64,000 nt of DNA from Sphingomonas horti. Its GTDB lineage: Bacteria > Pseudomonadota > Alphaproteobacteria > Sphingomonadales > Sphingomonadaceae. A program made the position numbers and the translations under genes. Positions 57,395-64,000 of the stretch are shown here, piece by piece. Where the stretch lies: NCBI RefSeq assembly GCF_009753715.1, contig NZ_WQMS01000016.1:310001-374000 (forward strand), written 5' to 3'. How positions within the stretch are numbered: position 1 is the first letter of the stretch; every line of letters starts with the position of its first letter. Under the pieces are notes generated by a model that saw only the letters and a list, made by a program, of their open reading frames with translations, was not told the origin of the DNA and did no database searches.

Positions 57395-58207
57395 ATGGAC
57401 GCGGAATTCTCGGATTTGGGGCCGATCTGGCTGGTCGGCTGCGGCAACATGGCGGGCGCGATGCTGAAACGCTGGCTCGACGCGGGGCTGCCGCCGGAGC
57501 GGGTAACGGTCATCCGCCCGAGCGGCGTGTCGCCCGCCAAGGGCGTGCGCACGGTGCGCCAAGTGCCCCGTGGCGAGGCGCCGCCGCGCGTCCTTCTGCT
57601 CGGCGTCAAGCCGCAAAAGCTGGGCGAGGTCGCTGATTCGGTGGCGGCGGCGATCGGCGGGGAGACGATGCTGGTCTCGATCCTTGCCGGCGTCGAGCTG
57701 GCGACCCTCAGCGCGCGATTTTCCAAGGCGGGCGCGGTCGTACGCGCCATGCCCAACACGCCGGTCGCCCTCGGCCGCGGCGTCGTCGCCCTTTATGGTG
57801 AGGTCGGCAGCCGCAAGAAGGAGCTGGAGGCGCTGATGCGTCCGCTCGGCCTGGTGGAATGGGCCGCGAACGAGGAGCAGTTCGGCCAGATGGCGGCGCT
57901 GGCCGGCTGCGGTCCGGCGTTCCTGTTCCGCTTCATCGACGCTGTCGCTGCGGCGGGGACGGCGCTCGGCCTGCCCGCGGATCAGGCCCTCCGGCTCGCG
58001 ACCGCGATGGTCGACGGCGCGGCGGGCCTGGCAGCCGGTTCCGACGAGAGCCCCGCGGTGCTGGCCGATCGCGTGGCGAGCCCCGGCGGCATGACACGCA
58101 AGGGGCTGGACGTGCTGGACGACGGCGCCGCGCTGCGCGACCTGCTGACCCGAACGCTGGCCGCCGCCGATCGCCGCGGCCGCGAGATGGCGGCGGAAAC
58201 GCGCTAG
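57395..58207 (+). CDS. proC: Pyrroline-5-carboxylate reductase
   Basis: ProC reduces pyrroline-5-carboxylate to proline. The 270-residue protein starts with the NADPH-binding WLVGCGNMAGAMLKRWLDAG; RAMPNTPVALGRGVVALYGE is the core motif, and the C-terminal helices have GCGPAFLFRFIDAVAAAGTA and LADRVASPGGMTRKGLDVL. ATG 57395 follows GGCGGGAGC. It is divergent from the GGDEF gene; its TAG overlaps the marR stop. Confidence 0.95.
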   Translation: MDAEFSDLGPIWLVGCGNMAGAMLKRWLDAGLPPERVTVIRPSGVSPAKGVRTVRQVPRGEAPPRVLLLGVKPQKLGEVADSVAAAIGGETMLVSILAGVELATLSARFSKAGAVVRAMPNTPVALGRGVVALYGEVGSRKKELEALMRPLGLVEWAANEEQFGQMAALAGCGPAFLFRFIDAVAAAGTALGLPADQALRLATAMVDGAAGLAAGSDESPAVLADRVASPGGMTRKGLDVLDDGAALRDLLTRTLAAADRRGREMAAETR

Positions 58208-58656
58208 GCCAGGCCTTCCAGCACCGTCCAGAAGCCGCCCACCGCGTGCTGCCCCGCCTGGGCGTAGGCAGAGGCCATGCGCGCCCGCATCGCCTCGAAC
58301 AGCTCCGCCTCCAGCGCCTTGCCGTCGTCGGTCAGGCGCAGCAGACGCTGGCGGCGATCGTCGCGTCCGGTGCGGACCTCGACCAGCCCGCGCGCGGTCA
58401 ACTCGCTCAGCACGCGGTTCAGCGCCTGCTTGGTGACGCCGAGCCGCCGAAGCAGCGCGCCAACCGTCAGGTCCGGCTGGCGGCCGATGAAGTAGAGCGC
58501 CCGCTGGTGTGCACGGCCGAGACGTGCCGCCGCCAGGATCGGCAGAATCGCGCGGGCGATCTCCGCCTGGGCGTCGAACATCAGCTCGAGCCCGCGCCGC
58601 ACTTCGGCTTCGCGCAGGAACAGGGCAGTCGGGAAGCTTGCCATTGCACTTGCCAT
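58204..58656 (-). CDS. MarR family transcriptional regulator
   Basis: A 150-residue MarR dimer protein. LGRAHQRALYFIGRQPDLTV, GALLRRLGVTKQALNRVLSE and LTARGLVEVRTGRDDRRQRL, with the DxRxxR wing, form the winged helix. Its target is probably ilvE, divergent 41 bases away. ATG 58656 and 58644 are both possible; the start at 58656 is used. Confidence 0.92.
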   Translation of the reverse strand: MASAMASFPTALFLREAEVRRGLELMFDAQAEIARAILPILAAARLGRAHQRALYFIGRQPDLTVGALLRRLGVTKQALNRVLSELTARGLVEVRTGRDDRRQRLLRLTDDGKALEAELFEAMRARMASAYAQAGQHAVGGFWTVLEGLA

Positions 58657-58697
58657 GCCATTCGCCCTAGGCGGTCTGCAAGTTTGCGAGGGGAGCC

Positions 58698-59783
58698 ATG
58701 AGCCTGACGTTCGAGTTCCATCCCAATGCCGCGCCGCTGGCAACCGGCGAGCGCGACGCGCTTCTCGCGGATCCCGGCTTCGGCCGTGTCTTTACCGACC
58801 ACATGGCGGTGGTGCGCTACACGGAAGGCCAGGGCTGGCATTCGGCGCGCATCCAGCCGCGCGAGCCGATCGCGACCGATCCCGCCTCGTCGGTGCTCCA
58901 TTATGCCCAGGAGATTTTCGAGGGATTGAAAGCGTATCGCCAGCCGGACGGGGCCGTCGCGCTGTTCCGCCCGGACGCCAATGCAAGGCGCCTGCGCGAG
59001 TCGGCGAAGCGGATGGCGATGCCCGAGCTGCCGGAGGAGGTCTTCATCGATTCCGTCCGGGCGCTGGTCAGCACCGACAAGGATTGGGTGCCGAGCATCT
59101 CCGACGGCGCGCTCTACCTGCGCCCGTTCGTTTTCGCGAGCGAAGTGTTCCTGGGGGTGAAGCCCTCGTCCGAATATATCTACGCGGTGATCGCTTCGTC
59201 CGTCGGCTCTTATTGGAAAGGCGGCGTCAAGGCGATCTCGCTCTGGGCCTCGCAAAGCTACACCCGGGCGGCGCCGGGCGGCACCGGGGCTGCCAAGTGC
59301 GGCGGCAATTACGCCGCCAGCCTGATCGCGCTGGCCGAGGCCGGCCGCCAAGGCTGCGAGCAGGTCGTGTTCCTGGACGCGGTCGAGCGCCGCTGGGTCG
59401 AGGAGCTGGGCGGCATGAACATCTTCTTCGTCTTTGCCGACGGCACGCTGCGCACGCCGCCGCTGGGCGGCACGATTCTCGCCGGCATCACCCGCGACTC
59501 GCTGATCCGGCTCGCCCGGGACCAGGGGTTGAGCGTCGAGGAAGCGCCCTACGGCATTGACCAGTGGCAGGAGGACGCGAAGGGCGGCAGGCTGGTCGAG
59601 GCGTTCGCCTGCGGCACTGCTGCGGTCGTGACGCCGATCGGTCGCGTGAAAGGCGAGGGGTTCGACGTGACGATCGGCAGCGGCGGCCCCGGCCAGCTGA
59701 CCGAGAGCCTGCGCCGTCAGCTGACCGACATCCAGTTCGGCCGCGCGCCCGACCCCCACGGCTGGATGATGCGCGTCGCCTGA
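58698..59783 (+). CDS. ilvE: Branched-chain amino acid aminotransferase
   Basis: IlvE makes leucine, isoleucine and valine from their keto acids using PLP. The 361-residue protein has YAQEIFEGLKAYRQPDGAV, LYLRPFVFASEVFLGVKPSS, the PLP-lysine segment GTGAAKCGGNYAASLIALAE, and ELGGMNIFFVFADG. The length and the start FEFHPNAAPLATGERDALLA fit the longer bacterial/eukaryotic-like type. GAGGGG precedes the ATG. Confidence 0.96.
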   Translation: MSLTFEFHPNAAPLATGERDALLADPGFGRVFTDHMAVVRYTEGQGWHSARIQPREPIATDPASSVLHYAQEIFEGLKAYRQPDGAVALFRPDANARRLRESAKRMAMPELPEEVFIDSVRALVSTDKDWVPSISDGALYLRPFVFASEVFLGVKPSSEYIYAVIASSVGSYWKGGVKAISLWASQSYTRAAPGGTGAAKCGGNYAASLIALAEAGRQGCEQVVFLDAVERRWVEELGGMNIFFVFADGTLRTPPLGGTILAGITRDSLIRLARDQGLSVEEAPYGIDQWQEDAKGGRLVEAFACGTAAVVTPIGRVKGEGFDVTIGSGGPGQLTESLRRQLTDIQFGRAPDPHGWMMRVA

Positions 59784-59839
59784 CGGGGCTTTTAGGGCTT
59801 CCGCCCGCCCGAGCCGCCGCTATAGAGGCGCCCGCCTGC

Positions 59840-59914
59840 TGGGGCGTCGCCAAGTGGTAAGGCACCGGTTTTTGGTACCGGCATTCGCAGGTTCGAATCC
59901 TGCCGCCCCAGCCA
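59840..59914 (+). tRNA. tRNA-Gln (TTG)
   Basis: TGGGGCG/CGCCCCA form the acceptor stem, with D arm GCCAAGTGGTAAGGC, anticodon stem CCGGT/ACCGG around loop TTTTGGT (anticodon TTG), T arm GGTTCGAATCC, discriminator G and encoded CCA. It ends 6 bases before the convergent permease gene. Confidence 0.97.
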
Positions 59915-59920
59915 GACTGC

Positions 59921-61387
59921 TCACGCCGACCTCGTGCCCAGGTGCGGTTCCTGGGCGCGGCTGCGGGCGAGGCCGTAGGTCAGATAGATCAGCAGCCCGA
60001 TGCCGTTCCAGACGAAGAAGCTCTCCTGCGTCACCGTCTGGAGGCTGGTGAACAGGTACAGGCAGCCGAGGATCGCGGCGGGCGCGATGATCCACACCGC
60101 CGGCGTGCGGAACGGACGCCGCCGGTCCGGGTCGCGCCGCCGCATCACCAGCACGCAGACGGCAACGGCGACGAAGGCGCAGAGCGTGCCGGCGTTCGCC
60201 AGCGACGCGATCAGGTCCAAGGGCGTCACTGCGGCGATGAAGGCGACGAACACCGCCGTTACCGCCGTGATCGTCGCCGGCGTGCCCCGCTTTGAAACCC
60301 GGGCTAGGCCAGTCGGCAGGAAGCCGTCGCGCGCCATAACCATGAAGATGCGCGTCTGCCCGTAAAGGAAGGCGAGCAGCACCGTCGGCAACGCGATCGC
60401 CGCTGCGGCCGCGACGATGGTGGAGACGCCCGGCTGGCCGATCCCGCGCAGGATCAGCGCCAGCGGCTCGGGGCTGTTCGCGAACGCGGTATAATGGAGC
60501 GCGCCGACGGCGGCCGCCGCCACGATCATGTAGATCGCGGTGCAGGCGATCATCGATCCGACGATGCCGATCGCAAGGTCGCGCTCCGGGTTTTTCGCTT
60601 CCTCGGCCGCGGTCGAGATCGCGTCGAAGCCGTAAAAAGCGAAGAAGATGATCGCGGCGGCGCCCATCATGCCGTATTTGACGCCGTCCGCCCCCGCCGC
60701 GCTGCCATAGCCGAGCGGTGCGAACGGCTTCAGGTTGGCAGGGTCGAAATGCGGCAGCGCGACGGCGACGAACAGCGCCAGCGTCACGATCTTCAGCACC
60801 ACCAGAGCCGTATTCACGGTCGCGCTTTCCTTGGTGCCGAGCATCAGCAGGCCGGCAACTACCGCGATAATGAAGATGGCGGGCAGGTTCACGCCGCTCG
60901 CGGTCAGATGGAAGGTCCCGTCCATCAGGCTGCCCGCCGCCGCCGGCCCGTGCGTCAGCGCGTCGGGCAGATGGATGCCGAGCCCGTGCAGGAACGCGAC
61001 CGCATAGCCGGACCAGCCCACCGCCACCGTGGCTACGACCAGCGAATATTCGAGGATCAGGCTCCACCCGACCACCCAGGCGAACACTTCACCCAGCACC
61101 GAATAGCTGTAGGTATAGGCGCTGCCGGACGCCGGGATCATCGTCGCCATCTCGGCGTAGCACAGCGCAGCGCAGGCGCAGATCGCGCCGGCGACGGCGA
61201 AGCTGACCAGCACTGCCGGCCCGGCGCGGTCCGCGCCGACGCCGATCAGCGTCAGGATGCCGGTGCCGACGATCGCGCCGACGCCCAGCGCGACCAGGTG
61301 CGGCCAGGACAGCGTGCGCGCGAGCCGGTGCTCCGCCGGCTGCGCATCCCCGGTCACGATCGCCTTGCGGCGCAATAGCTTGCTCAT
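59921..61387 (-). CDS. APC family amino acid permease
   Basis: A 488-residue transporter with about 12-14 hydrophobic helices. The start RTLSWPHLVALGVGAIVGTG with GILTLIGVGADRAGPAVLVS is the conserved APC helix 1, including the GIVGTGI-like substrate motif, and FFAFYGFDAISTAAEEAKNP marks helix 6 of cationic amino acid transporters. The substrate is likely an amino acid; which one is unknown. Confidence 0.92.
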   Translation of the reverse strand: MSKLLRRKAIVTGDAQPAEHRLARTLSWPHLVALGVGAIVGTGILTLIGVGADRAGPAVLVSFAVAGAICACAALCYAEMATMIPASGSAYTYSYSVLGEVFAWVVGWSLILEYSLVVATVAVGWSGYAVAFLHGLGIHLPDALTHGPAAAGSLMDGTFHLTASGVNLPAIFIIAVVAGLLMLGTKESATVNTALVVLKIVTLALFVAVALPHFDPANLKPFAPLGYGSAAGADGVKYGMMGAAAIIFFAFYGFDAISTAAEEAKNPERDLAIGIVGSMIACTAIYMIVAAAAVGALHYTAFANSPEPLALILRGIGQPGVSTIVAAAAAIALPTVLLAFLYGQTRIFMVMARDGFLPTGLARVSKRGTPATITAVTAVFVAFIAAVTPLDLIASLANAGTLCAFVAVAVCVLVMRRRDPDRRRPFRTPAVWIIAPAAILGCLYLFTSLQTVTQESFFVWNGIGLLIYLTYGLARSRAQEPHLGTRSA

Positions 61388-61397
61388 CGCCCCTCCA

Positions 61398-61484
61398 CGT
61401 CATCCCGGCGAAAGCCGGAACCCACCTTCTTTAGACCGCACGGGAGAAGAAGGAAGGTGCGCCCCGGGTCAAGCCCGGGACGAC
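61398..61484. repeat. Palindromic repeat, CTTGA-loop family variant with GAAA loop
   Basis: Left arm CATCCCGGCGAAAGCCGG has the stem CCGGC/GCCGG closed by a GAAA loop; the right arm is GCCCCGGGTCAAGCCCGGG. CCCACCTTCTTT lies between. It separates the enoyl-CoA hydratase stop from the permease start. Confidence 0.87.
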
Positions 61485-61487
61485 GGT

Positions 61488-62393
61488 TCAACGATAATCC
61501 GGATCGTGGAGCAGGTCCCCGAAATCCGGGAAGTCCGCCGACACGCGGTCCGGGAATGTGGCCTCGCGCTTGTCCAGAAAGCTCTGCACGCCCTCGCGCG
61601 CATCGCCGCTCTGGCCGCGCGACCAGATGCCGCGACTGTCCAGCCGGTGCGCGAGCATCGGATGCTCCGCGCCCAACATCCGCCACATCATCTGCCGGGT
61701 GAGCGCGACCGAGACCGGCGCGCTATGGTCGGTCAGCGCGTGCGCGAGCGCGCGGGCGGCGGGGATCAGGTCCTCGGGCGCGTGCAGCGAGCGGACCAGG
61801 CCGCCTTTCAGTGCCTCGGCCGCGTCGAACACGCGCGCCGAATAGCACCAGTCGAGCGCCTGCGAGATGCCGACGAGCCGCGGCAGGAACCAGCTCGACG
61901 CCGCTTCGGGCACGATGCCGCGCCTGGCGAAAACAAAGCCGAACCGCGCGGCCTCGCTCGCCAGGCGGAAGTCGAAGGGCAGCGTCATCGTCACGCCGAT
62001 GCCGACCGCCGGCCCGTTGATCGCGCCGATCACCGGCTTGTTCGAGTTGAAGATGCGGAGCGCCAGCCGGCCACCGCCGTCGCGGACGCCGGGGTGCGAA
62101 TAGTCGACTGATCCGTCCTCCCGAACCGGGGAGCCTTGCTCCAGCCGGTCGGGCCGCTTCGCATAGTCGAAGGTGGCGCCGCCCGCGCCCAGATCCGCGC
62201 CGGCGCAATAGGCGCGGCCCGCGCCGGTCATGATCACCGCGCGCACCGCATCGTCGGCATCGGCCTCGTCGAACGCGGCGATCAGCTCCTTCATCATCTG
62301 CGGCGTGAACGCGTTCAGCCGATCGGGCCGGTTGAGCGTGATGGTGAGAATGCCGTCCTGAGCTTCGGTCAGGATGGTCTCGAACCTGCTCAC
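61488..62393 (-). CDS. Enoyl-CoA hydratase/isomerase family protein
   Basis: A 301-residue crotonase-fold enzyme: ILTITLNRPDRLNAFTPQMM, then the oxyanion-hole segment GAGRAYCAGADLGAGGATFD and GAINGPAVGIGVTMTLPFDF, followed by GIVPEAASSWFLPRLVGISQ with the catalytic-region Glu. It hydrates enoyl-CoAs in beta-oxidation or a related step. The start GTG 62393 overlaps the M20 stop (GTGA). Confidence 0.93.
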   Translation of the reverse strand: MSRFETILTEAQDGILTITLNRPDRLNAFTPQMMKELIAAFDEADADDAVRAVIMTGAGRAYCAGADLGAGGATFDYAKRPDRLEQGSPVREDGSVDYSHPGVRDGGGRLALRIFNSNKPVIGAINGPAVGIGVTMTLPFDFRLASEAARFGFVFARRGIVPEAASSWFLPRLVGISQALDWCYSARVFDAAEALKGGLVRSLHAPEDLIPAARALAHALTDHSAPVSVALTRQMMWRMLGAEHPMLAHRLDSRGIWSRGQSGDAREGVQSFLDKREATFPDRVSADFPDFGDLLHDPDYR

Positions 62394-63706
62394 GGCTTCT
62401 TGCTCAGCAGGTCCATCGCGGCCGTGACCATCGCCTCGGCGCCGGTGGCGATCACTGCCTCCGCGTCCGGCGCCCAGAAGGGGCTGTGCAGCGACGGCAG
62501 CTTCGCCGGGTCGCCGCCCGCCTCCTGCCATTTCGCCTGCGGCACGCCGCCGACCCAGAAGATCGTCGACTGGATGTGCTGGGGATCGACCTCGCGATAT
62601 TCGGGGAAGTCCTCGCTGACCATCACCGGCTTCGCTTGGCTCACCCGCTCCGCGCCGAAGCGCGCCTTGAACGCCGCGCCCAGCCGGTTGGTCAGCGGCT
62701 CGTCATTATAGGTGGAAATGCCGGACGTGCCGAAGGTGGAGACGACCGGCATCAGTTCCTCGGGCATCCCCGCCGCGATCGCCTCGCCGCGCGCGATCCG
62801 CCTGATGCCGTCCAGCAGGTGCGCCCGCGTTTCCTTCGAATAGCTGCGCACGGTCAGCTGCATTTTCACTTCAAACGGGATGATGTTGTGCTTGCTGCCG
62901 CCATGGATCGAGCCAACCGTGACGACCACCGCGTCCTGCGGGTCGATCTCTCGGGCAGCGAGCGTCTGCAGCGAGGTGACGATGCGCGCGGCAAGCACGA
63001 TCGGGTCCTTGGTCGTGGCCGGGGCGGCGCCGTGGCCGCCGACGCCCTTCACCAGGATATCAACCGAATCGACCGCGGCCATCGCATAGCCCGGCGTGTA
63101 GCCGATCGTGCCCGCGGGTCCGGACGCGGAATCGTGGAAGGCGACGACATATTGCGGCTTCGGAAAGCGGGTGAAGAGCCCGTCCTTCAGCATGGCCGAG
63201 GCGCCGGCATTTATCTCCTCGGCAGGCTGGCCGATCATGATCAACGTGCCCGACCAGCGATCCTTCATCGCAGCCATGCGCCGCACGGTCTCGATCCAGG
63301 CAGTCATGTGCGTGTCGTGGCCGCAGGCGTGCATCACCGGCGTTTCCTGTCCGTCAATGCCGATCGCCTTGACCTTGCTGGCAAAGGGGAGCCCGGTCTG
63401 CTCGGCGACCGGCAGCGCGTCCATGTCGGCGCGCAGCATCACCACCGGGCCGGGACCGTTCTTCATCACCGCGACGACGCCATAGCCGCCGACGCCGGTG
63501 GTCACCTCGAACCCGGCCTTCTTCGCTTCCGCCGCGAGGATGGCGGAGGTCCGCTTCTCCTGCCCCGACAGCTCCGGGTTGGCGTGCAGGTCGCGGTAGA
63601 TGGTGATCAGGCCGGGCATGTCCCGGGCGATATCGGCGCGAAGGCTGTCGGGCTGGGCCAGGGCAGGGGAGGCGAAGAGCAGGGGGAGCAGGATCAAGGC
63701 GCGCAC
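62390..63706 (-). CDS. M20 family amidohydrolase (exported)
   Basis: A 438-residue zinc hydrolase with signal peptide RALILLPLLFASPALA. The M20D pattern is present: LHANPELSGQEKRTSAIL, VVMLRADMDALPVAEQTGLP, HACGHDTHMTAWIETV with the metal Cys/His, and QPAEEINAGASAMLKDGLF with the catalytic Glu. It removes acyl groups from amino acids or peptides. GTG 63706 with GGAG upstream is the likely start; another GTG at 63727 is in frame. Confidence 0.92.
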   Translation of the reverse strand: MRALILLPLLFASPALAQPDSLRADIARDMPGLITIYRDLHANPELSGQEKRTSAILAAEAKKAGFEVTTGVGGYGVVAVMKNGPGPVVMLRADMDALPVAEQTGLPFASKVKAIGIDGQETPVMHACGHDTHMTAWIETVRRMAAMKDRWSGTLIMIGQPAEEINAGASAMLKDGLFTRFPKPQYVVAFHDSASGPAGTIGYTPGYAMAAVDSVDILVKGVGGHGAAPATTKDPIVLAARIVTSLQTLAAREIDPQDAVVVTVGSIHGGSKHNIIPFEVKMQLTVRSYSKETRAHLLDGIRRIARGEAIAAGMPEELMPVVSTFGTSGISTYNDEPLTNRLGAAFKARFGAERVSQAKPVMVSEDFPEYREVDPQHIQSTIFWVGGVPQAKWQEAGGDPAKLPSLHSPFWAPDAEAVIATGAEAMVTAAMDLLSKKP

Positions 63707-63730
63707 GAGATTCTCCAGAATGACCACTCA

Positions 63731-63824
63731 CCCGGTTCGGGCTGAGCTAGTCGAAGCTGTCCCTTTCTTTCCGGCATTGAACAAAAGAACAAGGGGAGGC
63801 CTTCGACAGGCCCGGGCCGAACGG
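63731..63824. repeat. Palindromic repeat, CTTGTCGAAG family
   Basis: Left arm CCCGGTTCGGGCTGAGCTAG and right arm GACAGGCCCGGGCCGAACGG enclose CCCTTTCTTT. It resembles the element at 44149-44236 and lies between the M20 start and the stop of the next gene. Confidence 0.82.
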
Positions 63825-63827
63825 AGA

Positions 63828-64000
63828 TTAAGAGCCCGTCTTGCCGACAGGCACCAGTTCGATCACGTCCATCAGGCTTTCGTAGCGCGGATAGGGCAGG
63901 ATCAGCCGCCAGCGCCCGTCGCCCAGGCTTTCCACGGCGCCGATCATGTCGCGGTCGGCGTCGCGGCCATAATCGATCGCTCGCTTCTCGTCCCCCAGCA
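63828..64000 (-). CDS. Hypothetical protein, possibly DUF4893 (5' truncated)
   Basis: The last 56 codons of a gene on the minus strand, open to the right edge. The C-terminal sequence has DGRWRLILPYPRYESLMDVI followed by ELVPVGKTGS. This resembles the end of DUF4893 proteins of sphingomonads, but the fragment is too short to be sure. Confidence 0.6.
   Translation of the reverse strand, partial: LGDEKRAIDYGRDADRDMIGAVESLGDGRWRLILPYPRYESLMDVIELVPVGKTGS

Overview
This 64 kb window is a contiguous piece of a high-GC alphaproteobacterial chromosome, most like Sphingomonas or a close relative. The grounds are the protein families together: a PEPxxWA-CTERM protein, UrcA, DUF1192, DUF3035, a HIG1-type small membrane protein, UbiK, a PduO-type adenosyltransferase, the SUF operon order, and a lineage-typical set of short palindromic repeats. 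Nearly all of it is tightly packed housekeeping sequence. No prophage, insertion sequence or CRISPR array was seen.

Layout. 1-5 kb: a truncated CinA-type molybdopterin-binding protein, a glycosyltransferase, a PhzF protein, tRNA-Gly(TCC), a DUF5996 protein and a threonine-synthase-like enzyme. 5-11.4 kb: an M13 peptidase, a LytS/LytTR two-component pair, two very small membrane-protein genes, dapD and a HAD pyrimidine nucleotidase. 11.5-13.8 kb: a surface S8 protease. 13.9-20.4 kb: the suf Fe-S assembly operon (Rrf2 regulator, sufB, an unrelated lipoprotein gene, sufC, sufD, sufS, sufT-like, sufA-like). 20.5-28.2 kb: 3-hydroxybutyryl-CoA dehydrogenase, a VanX-type dipeptidase overlapping the ergothioneine genes egtD and egtB, a cobalamin adenosyltransferase, gluQRS, an HNH nuclease, a DUF3035 lipoprotein and lspA. 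28.3-35.5 kb: ileS, a GT4 glycosyltransferase, a GDPD, and a fasciclin protein behind an ECF sigma/anti-sigma pair. 35.6-42.6 kb: LysR, UrcA, PEP-CTERM and L,D-transpeptidase genes, an NYN protein, a beta-propeller lipoprotein, cytochrome b561 and an ScfR/RamB-type regulator. 42.8-50.4 kb: isocitrate lyase, an MFS permease, clpA, DUF1192, a quinone oxidoreductase and a GST. 50.4-64 kb: ribF, a CHAP protein, a diheme cytochrome/beta-helix pair, DUF2147, TspO, UbiK, YbjN, a GGDEF protein, proC, MarR, ilvE, tRNA-Gln(TTG), an amino acid permease, an enoyl-CoA hydratase, an M20 amidohydrolase and a truncated last gene.

The most unusual content is the relation between palindromic repeats and genes. 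About fifteen elements of several families lie here. Two sit in frame inside essential genes (sufC and ileS), adding about 35 residues each without a stop. Others supply the C-terminus and stop of sufD, the N-terminus of SufS, the stop codon of a GDPD and the ribosome binding site of lspA, or fill gaps between convergent genes. In one family the stem base pairs change in a compensatory way between copies while the loop stays CTTGA. The suf operon carries an unusual load: three elements and an inserted low-GC lipoprotein gene. I regard these protein-coding palindromes as the best candidate for a little-described system here.
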